14,769 nucleotides of DNA. Source: Bacteroidales bacterium (GTDB lineage: Bacteria; Bacteroidota; Bacteroidia; Bacteroidales; WRGA01). The notes beneath the pieces are model-generated. The model saw nothing but the letters and a program-made list of their open reading frames with translations, did not search any database and was not told the DNA's origin. The DNA is taken from NCBI GenBank assembly GCA_031279795.1, contig JAITHZ010000102.1, positions 1-14,769 of the forward strand. Direction: 5' to 3'. Numbering within the stretch: position 1 is the first letter of the stretch; each line of letters begins with the position of its first letter. Of this stretch, positions 6,702 through 12,470 are shown in pieces. A program made the position numbers and the translations under genes.

Positions 6702-8225
6702 TTAATGTTTGAAATGGCGAATGCCAGTTAACACCATTGCCAGGCTATGTTCGTTGCAAAAGGCGATGGAAAGGTCGTCTTTTATCGACCCGCCCGGCTG
6801 GATCACGGCGGTTATTCCTGCTTGCTGTGCTATTTCAACACAGTCGGGAAACGGGAAAAACGCATCCGAGGCCATGACAGCGCCTCGCAAGTCGAATCCA
6901 AATGAGCTGGCTTTTTCGATTGCCTGTTTTAAGGCGTCCACGCGCGAAGTTTGTCCGATACCGCTTGCGAAAAGCTGTTTGTTCTTAGCCAGCACAATGG
7001 TATTGGATTTGCTGTGTTTCACAATTTTATTGGCAAACAACATGTCGGAAATTTCCTGCTGCGTTGCATCCTTTTCCGTCACTGCCCGTAAATCGTCCTG
7101 CTGCTGGATGCTCAAGTCTCTGTCCTGCAACAGCGAACCGTTGAGCAGCGAGCGAAACTGTATCTTGGGAAAATCATACTGTTTTTGAATCAGTATGATT
7201 CGGTTTTTTTTCTGTGTCAGAATTTCCAGTGCATCCATCTCATAATCGGGAGCAATGATTACTTCAAAGAACAGTTTGTTGATTTCTTCGGCAGTAGCTC
7301 TGTCAATCACGCCATTAGCGACAAGGATACCGCCAAATGCCGATACCGGATCGCCAGCCAGCGCATCCCGCCAGGCGTCGACCAAAACAGGGCGTGAGGC
7401 CAGTCCGCAGGCATTGTTGTGCTTGAGGATTGCAAACGTCTGTTCGTCAAATTCGCCAATCAGAGAAACAGCCGCATCAATGTCGAGCAAATTGTTGTAG
7501 GAAATTTCCTTTCCCTGCAACTGTTCAAACGCATCGTCAAACTTTCCGAAAAACAGTCCCCGCTGGTGTGGATTTTCGCCATACCGCAAAATTTTCGCGT
7601 AATCGTATGCCGTACGGAAATAGCTGTTGCTGCCGTTGTCGAAGTACGAGAAAATAGCCGTATCGTAACCCGACGAAACGGCAAAGGCCTCTTTTGCAAA
7701 CCATCTTCTGTCCTCAATAGAGGTCTGTGCTCCTTTTTCTTCCAGCAAATTCAGAAAAGGTTCATACTGACGTTTCGATGCAACAATCGCTACATCGTTG
7801 AAATTCTTGGCAGCAGCACGTATCAGCGAGATTCCGCCTATATCTATTTTTTCGATTATTTCGTCGTCATCGGCTCCGGATGATACAGTTTCTTCAAACG
7901 GATACAAATCGACAATCACCAAGTCAATTTCAGGAATTGCATATTCTTCGGTTTGAGACATATCCGACGGTATATTCCGGCGACTCAAAATTCCTCCGAA
8001 GATTTTCGGATGTAAGGTCTTCACCCGTCCGCCGAGAATAGACGGATATCCTGTTAGCATTTCCACCGAGCGACAGGGAATTTCCAGCGATTCAATAAAT
8101 TCCTTAGTGCCTCCGGTGGAAATGAATTGCACACCGTCATTGTGTAATTTGCGAAGAATCTCCTCCAGTCCATCTTTATAATAAACTGATACAAGCGCTG
8201 TTTTAATTCTTTTATTATCTGACAT
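6702..8225 (-). CDS. purH: Bifunctional AICAR formyltransferase / IMP cyclohydrolase PurH
   Basis: PurH carries out the last two steps of purine synthesis: formylation of AICAR with 10-formyl-THF to FAICAR, then cyclisation to IMP. The 507 residues are full length. The N-terminal MGS-like cyclohydrolase domain (about 1-195) has ISTGGTKEFIE, GGRVKTLHPKIFGG and NIGG-type motif DIGGISLIRAAAKN. The transferase domain (about 200-507) has LRYGENPHQRG, ISYNNLLDIDAA, the catalytic Lys268-His269 pair in LKHNNACGLA, DPVSAFGGI, SDAFFPFPD, and the C-terminus TGIRHFKH. The usual KHxNPCG has Ala in place of Pro, which I believe is normal in Bacteroidota. ATG 8225 is the first gene of the six-gene series, behind a 178-base gap that carries a possible -7 element (8254-8261). 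Confidence 0.97.
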   Translation of the reverse strand: MSDNKRIKTALVSVYYKDGLEEILRKLHNDGVQFISTGGTKEFIESLEIPCRSVEMLTGYPSILGGRVKTLHPKIFGGILSRRNIPSDMSQTEEYAIPEIDLVIVDLYPFEETVSSGADDDEIIEKIDIGGISLIRAAAKNFNDVAIVASKRQYEPFLNLLEEKGAQTSIEDRRWFAKEAFAVSSGYDTAIFSYFDNGSNSYFRTAYDYAKILRYGENPHQRGLFFGKFDDAFEQLQGKEISYNNLLDIDAAVSLIGEFDEQTFAILKHNNACGLASRPVLVDAWRDALAGDPVSAFGGILVANGVIDRATAEEINKLFFEVIIAPDYEMDALEILTQKKNRIILIQKQYDFPKIQFRSLLNGSLLQDRDLSIQQQDDLRAVTEKDATQQEISDMLFANKIVKHSKSNTIVLAKNKQLFASGIGQTSRVDALKQAIEKASSFGFDLRGAVMASDAFFPFPDCVEIAQQAGITAVIQPGGSIKDDLSIAFCNEHSLAMVLTGIRHFKH

Positions 8226-8253
8226 GAAAAACTACTGTATAAATTTTAAGCGG

Positions 8254-8261
8254 CAAAGTTA
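8254..8261 (-). promoter_or_regulatory. Possible -7 promoter element for purH and downstream genes
   Basis: Minus-strand TAACTTTG matches the Bacteroidota TAnnTTTG element and is identical to the one in front of the PDDEXK gene. A TTTG lies only 14 bases upstream (8279-8276), and no TTTG occurs at the standard 19-21 spacing, so the -33 box is weak or unusual. It lies about 28 bases before the purH start codon, the same distance as in the left promoter. Confidence 0.45.
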
Positions 8262-8324
8262 ATACAAATACTAAACAAAATAAATTTTTGAGGATAAATA
8301 TATGACTTTTTAAGAAAATTGGTG

Positions 8325-8413
8325 TAACCGGTTAAATCTAATATTACGCAAAGCATGTCTTTTGTGCCAACTAGCGTAATCCGTAATTGATATTCACTCT
8401 TAATTACGTAATT
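8325..8413. repeat. Cluster of palindromes in the lipB-purH gap
   Basis: Three dyads lie close together. TAACCGGTTA (8325-8334) is a perfect 10-base palindrome. ATTACGC (8343-8349) and GCGTAAT (8374-8380) form a 7-bp inverted repeat around 24 bases. AATTACGTAATT (8402-8413) is a perfect 12-base palindrome that contains the lipB stop codon. The second and third could form RNA hairpins after lipB and limit read-through into purH, but no U-run follows directly. The first resembles an operator half-site arrangement upstream of the purH -7 box. Which of these is functional cannot be told from the sequence. Confidence 0.5.
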
Positions 8414-9075
8414 CTTAGTTTATTGGCAAACATCTCTTTTAAAAACATCTTACAAAGATTAATGTCCTGCAATTGACCGGTTTCACGTTCGATGGAGGTG
8501 ACGCCTTTGTCGGTGAAACCGCAGGGGTTGATGAGCGAAAACAGCGACAAGTCGGCATTGACATTCAATGCCAGCCCATGCATGGTGATAAAGCGGCTGC
8601 AATAGATACCGAGCGCGCATATTTTGCGTGCGCCGGATGGTTGTTCCGCATCTATCCATACGCCGGCGGCATGTGGCATCCGTCCGGCAGTGATGTTGTA
8701 TATTTCCTGCAACAGCGTGATGACAGTATCTTCCAGCACGGCTATGTAGCGTTTCAGCCCCAAACCAAAAACAGTCAGGTCAAGTATCGGATAAACAACC
8801 AATTGTCCGGGTACGTGGCAGGTAACGTCGCCTCCACGCATGGTTTGCACTGTCGGCACGTTCATTTGCTGCAGATTTTCATCGGAAAAAAGAATGTTTT
8901 CCCGCTTGGCATGTTTTCCTGATGTGATAACTGGCGGGTGTTCGCAAAAAATAACCCTGTTTTCGACCGGTTTTGCTTTGCTCTTGTTTTCCAGCGCATG
9001 GTCGAACAGCGTTTGCTGCCGTTCCAATGCCATCTTGTAGTCAATCGTTCCCCAGTCCTCAAAAAAAATGTCCAT
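8404..9075 (-). CDS. lipB: Octanoyl-[acyl-carrier-protein]:protein N-octanoyltransferase LipB
   Basis: LipB moves octanoate from octanoyl-ACP to the lipoyl-domain lysine of proteins such as GcvH or 2-oxoacid dehydrogenase E2, the first step of endogenous lipoylation before LipA adds sulfur. The 223 residues have the family hallmarks: FCEHPPVITSGKHAKREN (43-60), MRGGDVTCHVPGQLVVYPI (79-97), Lys151 in RKICALG, GLALNVNADLSLF (167-179), and the catalytic Cys185 in INPCGFTDKGVTSIE. Compared with the usual TYHGPGQ, residues 86 and 88 are Cys and Val; His87 and the PGQ are kept, so activity is expected. ATG 9075 is the natural start. The gap to purH (178 bases) and the gap to aroA (148 bases) suggest its own transcript. 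No consensus promoter was found upstream. Confidence 0.95.
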   Translation of the reverse strand: MDIFFEDWGTIDYKMALERQQTLFDHALENKSKAKPVENRVIFCEHPPVITSGKHAKRENILFSDENLQQMNVPTVQTMRGGDVTCHVPGQLVVYPILDLTVFGLGLKRYIAVLEDTVITLLQEIYNITAGRMPHAAGVWIDAEQPSGARKICALGIYCSRFITMHGLALNVNADLSLFSLINPCGFTDKGVTSIERETGQLQDINLCKMFLKEMFANKLRIT

Positions 9076-9123
9076 ATTTAATGGTTTAATTGTTAATTAG
9101 TACGTATTGTTCATTAAAGCAAA

Positions 9124-9182
9124 GACGCAAATAATAGTAAATATTTAATTAATAATAAAATAATAGATTTAAAATTTGCGTC
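9124..9182. repeat. Perfect 9-bp inverted repeat flanking an AT-only segment
   Basis: GACGCAAAT (9124-9132) and ATTTGCGTC (9174-9182) are exact inverted copies separated by 41 bases that are almost entirely A and T and include TTAATTAA (9145-9152). The element fills the lipB-aroA gap, 42 bases after the aroA stop and about 50 bases before the lipB start on the minus strand. It could be a long-loop terminator for aroA or a pair of binding sites at the lipB promoter. The arms are the only GC-containing words in the gap, which argues against chance. Confidence 0.55.
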
Positions 9183-9223
9183 ACTATTGAATATTACAAA
9201 TTATTTATATTGTTTATTTCAAA

Positions 9224-10453
9224 TTAACTGTCTATATTGAATCCAGCTTCTGATAAATCATTCCAGAAAGCAGGATAGGACTTGGAAACAACTTCGGGAT
9301 GTTCAATGATAATTGAGCCGCACTTCAGAGCAACCGGAGCGAACGACATGGCCATACGGTGGTCTTCGTATGTATCGATGACGGGATTTTTTTCCGGTTC
9401 GCAACGGATTCCATTCCATGCCAATACATTATCTTGGGGTTGTTCCAGCATATATCCCAGTTTTTTCAATTCGCTTTTCAATGCAGCAATGCGGTCGGTT
9501 TCCTTGATTCGCAGGCTCTGCAAGCCGCCTATTTGAAATGGAATGCCTTTCAGAGCGCATGTAACGGTCAGTGTTTGAGCTAAATCTGGCTGATCGGAAA
9601 AATCGTATTCAAATTTTTCACATTCTACTTTTGCCGGTTGCAGCCTTATACCATTATGCAGGAGTATTGTTTTGACGCCCAATTTCTTAAAAATGTGGAT
9701 AACCGCAGCATCGCCTTGAAAACTTTGGGGAAATAAATGCAGCAGTTCTATTTCGGCATTGTCCGACAGCGACATGATTTGGTACCAGTATGATGCCGCC
9801 GACCAGTCGGCTTCTATCTGATATCGTTGCGGGACGTATTCTTGAGGCCGGATTCTGATGGTATTTTCATTCCATTCCGATAAGATGCCAAACTCTTCCA
9901 GTATTCTCAACGTCAGTTTGATATATGGTCTGGAAATGACCGTTCCTGTAAGATGAAGCGTTAATCCATTTTCCATAACAGGAGCAATCATCAGTAGTGC
10001 CGAAATGTATTGTGAACTGACGCCGCCATCAAGGGTTATTTCTCCGCCCGACAAGGTGCTGCCGTAAATTTTCAGTGGAGGAAAACCTTCTTTTTCCAAG
10101 TATTCAATTTTTCCGCCCAGTTTATTCAACGCATCTACCAGAATTTTTATCGGTCGTTGTTTCATCCGATTGCTGCCAGTAAGTCTCCATTCTCCATAAA
10201 TAGTTGACAAATAAGCAGTAAGGAAACGCATGGCGGTACCTGCTGCACCGGTGTCAAACAACAAATCATTCGACTGTAATGCTTTTAACAAGACTTGTGT
10301 ATCGTCGCTATCCGACAAATTTTCAATCGGATACGGATTATAACTGAGCTTGCTGATTATCAAAACGCGGTTACTGATGCTTTTTGAAGCCGGCAAGTGT
10401 ATCCTGCCATGAACCGATTGCTGAGGGCGGGTTATCAAATATCTCATAAGCAT
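9224..10453 (-). CDS. aroA: 3-phosphoshikimate 1-carboxyvinyltransferase (EPSP synthase) AroA
   Basis: AroA condenses shikimate-3-phosphate with phosphoenolpyruvate to EPSP in the shikimate pathway to aromatic amino acids and folate. 409 residues, the shorter Bacteroidota form. Substrate-binding motifs are complete: LPASKSISNR (Lys24, Ser25, Arg29), TGAAGTAMRFL with Arg76, GSNRMKQRPI (93-102), GGVSSQYISALL, the acidic SDQPDLAQTLTV with Asp290, RIKETDRIAALKSEL (315-329), DTYEDHRMAMSFAP (360-373) and SKSYPAFW. The first ATG is at 10453; an in-frame ATG at 10447 would start MRYLI, close to the family N-terminus as I remember it, so the true start may be six bases later. It has a 148-base gap to lipB. 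A -7-like TATTTTTG (10513-10506) lies upstream, without a -33 box. Confidence 0.96.
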   Translation of the reverse strand: MLMRYLITRPQQSVHGRIHLPASKSISNRVLIISKLSYNPYPIENLSDSDDTQVLLKALQSNDLLFDTGAAGTAMRFLTAYLSTIYGEWRLTGSNRMKQRPIKILVDALNKLGGKIEYLEKEGFPPLKIYGSTLSGGEITLDGGVSSQYISALLMIAPVMENGLTLHLTGTVISRPYIKLTLRILEEFGILSEWNENTIRIRPQEYVPQRYQIEADWSAASYWYQIMSLSDNAEIELLHLFPQSFQGDAAVIHIFKKLGVKTILLHNGIRLQPAKVECEKFEYDFSDQPDLAQTLTVTCALKGIPFQIGGLQSLRIKETDRIAALKSELKKLGYMLEQPQDNVLAWNGIRCEPEKNPVIDTYEDHRMAMSFAPVALKCGSIIIEHPEVVSKSYPAFWNDLSEAGFNIDS

Positions 10454-10609
10454 TAATAGATAGGTAATTAATTAAGTCATTAAAAAAAATATGAAAAATC
10501 GGGTACAAAAATAATAATTTTATTATATATTTGTATGCTGTTTTTATAATTGCTCTTGTTTCAATCTTTTTTTTCGTAAAAAAAAGGCTAAAACATAATT
10601 GCTTTCTCT

Positions 10610-10637
10610 CCTGCAACAAATATGTGATTGTTGCAGG
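10610..10637. repeat. Perfect 9-bp dyad with 10-base loop
   Basis: CCTGCAACA (10610-10618) and TGTTGCAGG (10629-10637) are exact inverted repeats around AATATGTGAT. As RNA this is a stable stem-loop on either strand, but neither side is followed by a U-run, so it does not look like an intrinsic terminator. As DNA it has the geometry of a regulator binding site. It is about 155-165 bases upstream of the aroA start and about 225 upstream of the -33 box of the miaA operon. Confidence 0.6.
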
Positions 10638-10860
10638 AAAACTCTTGTAGACATTGGCCTGAAATCGTTTTATAACACTGAACGTGCTACCTGTTCTCTA
10701 TATAGAAGACTGCGTGATTTCAAGCTAAAAAAACAAAATGTAGTCTATTGTAAATTCATAGTAATGTTAAAATTTAAATTAATTAAATATTTACAACGAC
10801 CAACATCCCGTTGAATAAATGTCCAAATTGTTGCAAAAAGGAATTTTTTTTTGATAATGG

Positions 10861-10891
10861 TTTGCACAGTAAAAAATATCCCGTAATTTTG
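10861..10891 (+). promoter_or_regulatory. Bacteroidota-type promoter of the pRiA4b ORF-3-like gene and miaA
   Basis: TTTG (10861-10864), a 19-base spacer, then TAATTTTG (10884-10891): an exact match to TTTG-N19-TAnnTTTG. The start codon at 10940 is 48 bases further on, giving a leader of roughly 40 bases. This is one of the two clearest promoters in the window. Confidence 0.8.
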
Positions 10892-10939
10892 CCGTATCAA
10901 ATAGCGAAGATTTATTATTTTTAATTATCTATAAAAATT

Positions 10940-11494
10940 ATGGTATATAAATTTGTTTTCATATCGGACGAAGTTGATAATTTTTCGCGAGAAATACTGA
11001 TTGATTCGGAAGCGACGTTTGCCGAACTGAACAAGGCAGTTCTGGCGTCGGTAGGCTATGACAGCAGCCGAATCACTTCGTTTTTTCTATGCAGCGAAAA
11101 TTGGGAGAAAGGCACCGAAATCACACTGTTGGAAATGGATACCGATTCAGATGTTGATAACTGGCTAATGGACAAGGCTGTTCTCAGCGAGTTGATTTCG
11201 GACGAGCATCAAAAACTGCTATTCGTTTTTGATAACCTGAACGATCGCGCATTTTTCATGGAATTGGTTGAAATACAGTATAATAAAACTATAGACGCGC
11301 CAGTCTGTTCAACAGCGTCGGGCAATCCTCCGGTACAGGAAAAGGATGATGAATTTATGAACAGCTCAACAGCTCTTTCTGGTAATCAGTTTAGCGATTT
11401 CAGTGAATTTTATGGCGAGGACGATTTCAATCCAGACGAACTGGACGAAGAAGGATTCAGTAATTTGGATGAAGGGAGCGAGGCCTACCTGTAG
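10940..11494 (+). CDS. pRiA4b ORF-3-like (IS1096 passenger TnpR-type) domain protein
   Basis: 184 residues in two parts. Residues 1 to about 130 form the pRiA4b ORF-3-like domain: VYKFVFISDEVDNFSREI, then SEATFAELNKAVLASVGYDSSRITSFFLCSENWEKG, EITLLEMDTDSD and KLLFVFDNLNDRAFFMEL. The pattern of F/Y-x-F-x-I-x-L, helix with a conserved SxGYD, and SFF-x-C-x-x-x-W is that of the family. Residues about 145-184 are a strongly acidic tail rich in Asp and Glu. The name comes from plasmid and IS1096 proteins; the molecular function is unknown, and close Bacteroidota relatives are chromosomal and single-domain. It begins 48 bases after a consensus promoter and ends five bases before miaA, so the two are almost certainly one operon. 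Nothing suggests that it is an active transposon gene here. Confidence 0.8.
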   Translation: MVYKFVFISDEVDNFSREILIDSEATFAELNKAVLASVGYDSSRITSFFLCSENWEKGTEITLLEMDTDSDVDNWLMDKAVLSELISDEHQKLLFVFDNLNDRAFFMELVEIQYNKTIDAPVCSTASGNPPVQEKDDEFMNSSTALSGNQFSDFSEFYGEDDFNPDELDEEGFSNLDEGSEAYL

Positions 11495-11499
11495 CATGT

Positions 11500-12411
11500 A
11501 TGGGTAAACTCCTGATAGTGCTTCTTGGCCCCACAGGAGTCGGAAAGACGGATTTGAGCATTTCTCTTGCGCGGTGGCTGAATTCGCCGATTATTTCCTG
11601 CGATTCGCGTCAGTTTTACCGGCAATTGCGTATCGGCGTTGCCGCCCCAACACAGGAACAGTTGGAACGTGTTCAGCATTATTTTGTCGGGATGCTTGAT
11701 ATTGAAGACGCCTACAATGCCGCTCGTTTTGAAGAAGATGCTTTGCGGCTAATTGCCGAATTGCATGCGAAACAGAGTGTGAGCATGATGGCGGGAGGCG
11801 CCATGATGTACATCGACGCGGTGTGCAAAGGCATTGACCAGTTGCCCGATATCTCTCCTGAATTACATGCCGAATTATGTGCTGTTTTCGAAACCGAAGG
11901 TCTGGCTCCGCTGTGCAGACAGTTGAAACTGTTAGATCCGCAGCATTATTTTCAGGTCGACCTGAAGAATCCGAAACGGGTAATTCACGCACTTGAAATC
12001 TGCCTAACCGCCGGTAAACCATATTCTTCGCTGCGAACAAATCCGCAGAAAGCGCGGCCATTCGAAATTGTTAAAATAGGATTGAGGCGTAGCCGCGAAG
12101 AACTGTATGCCCGCATCAATGCTCGTGTCGACGAGATGATGAATGCCGGATTACTGGACGAGGTAGAAAGCTTGCTGCCGTTTCGTTCATACAACGCCCT
12201 GAATACAGTGGGATACAAGGAGTTATTTACATATTTTGAAGGACAATGTTCGCTGGACGAAGCTGTTGAAAAAATCAAACAGCATACGCGCATCTATTCC
12301 CGAAAACAAATGTCGTGGTTCAACAAAGACCCTTCCATCTCATGGTTTCATCCGGATGAATCAGAGAAAATTTTTGAATTTTTGAAAAAATGCATGAGCA
12401 TCGAACGGTAG
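11500..12411 (+). CDS. miaA: tRNA dimethylallyltransferase MiaA
   Basis: MiaA adds the dimethylallyl group from DMAPP to N6 of adenosine 37 in tRNAs that read UNN codons, giving i6A37, the base later converted to ms2i6A by MiaB. 303 residues, full length. The P-loop GPTGVGKTD is at 10-18. The substrate motif is CDSRQFYRQLRIGVAAPT (34-51) with the catalytic Asp35. GGAMMYIDAVCKGID (99-113) follows, and NTVGYKELF and IYSRKQMSWFNKD near the C-terminus are the tRNA-binding signatures. In the usual IGTAxPT, Thr is replaced by Val47, a mild deviation. The ATG at 11500 comes five bases after the upstream stop codon, indicating coupled expression. The stop codon lies inside the base of a long hairpin. 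Confidence 0.96.
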   Translation: MGKLLIVLLGPTGVGKTDLSISLARWLNSPIISCDSRQFYRQLRIGVAAPTQEQLERVQHYFVGMLDIEDAYNAARFEEDALRLIAELHAKQSVSMMAGGAMMYIDAVCKGIDQLPDISPELHAELCAVFETEGLAPLCRQLKLLDPQHYFQVDLKNPKRVIHALEICLTAGKPYSSLRTNPQKARPFEIVKIGLRRSREELYARINARVDEMMNAGLLDEVESLLPFRSYNALNTVGYKELFTYFEGQCSLDEAVEKIKQHTRIYSRKQMSWFNKDPSISWFHPDESEKIFEFLKKCMSIER

Positions 12412-12459
12412 AGTGGAAGAATTGCATCTCCTGTCAGGAGATCTTTCCAGCTCTACCGT
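12405..12459. terminator. Long hairpin between convergent miaA and the GH17-type gene
   Basis: ACGGTAGAG (12405-12413) pairs perfectly with CTCTACCGT (12451-12459). TGGAAGA (12414-12420) continues the stem with TCTTTCCA (12442-12449), allowing one bulged T and a bulged G at 12450. The tip is ATCTCCT / AGGAGAT (12426-12432, 12436-12442) with a GTC loop; T12442 can belong to only one of the two inner stems. The hairpin includes the miaA stop codon (12409-12411) and lies 12 bases after the end of the convergent gene. It is symmetrical, so it could end transcription from both sides. No U-run follows, so termination is inferred from position and structure only. Confidence 0.65.
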
Positions 12460-12470
12460 TATCCGAACCT

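Larger units (their letters stand above)
10454..10939. other. 486-base AT-rich gap between divergent aroA and the miaA operon
   Basis: No convincing gene. It contains a minus-strand -7-like TATTTTTG (10513-10506) that may serve aroA, and a plus-strand TATATTTG (10526-10533) without a partner box. It also holds a T8-CGT-A8 near-palindrome (10567-10585), the 9-bp dyad listed separately (10610-10637), and a smaller inverted repeat CAACG / CGTTG (10794-10798, 10809-10813), also with a 10-base loop. The miaA-operon promoter lies at 10861-10891. Bases 10640-10730 are less AT-rich than the rest and could be a gene remnant or a small RNA, but no known family was recognised. Confidence 0.6.

Noticed and set aside
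8349..8370. Sigma-54-like TTGGCAC...GC on the minus strand in the lipB-purH gap
   Set aside because: The GG and the nearest GC are 12 bases apart rather than the required 10, and the site is far from the purH start.
10371..10619. 82-codon minus-strand open frame
   Set aside because: It overlaps the aroA start in another frame, is dominated by AT-rich codons, and matches no family.
10599..10814. 71-codon plus-strand open frame in the aroA-miaA gap
   Set aside because: It would have to start at TTG, has no ATG until near its end, no recognisable family, and its second half is AT-biased like non-coding DNA. It also has no promoter with correct spacing.
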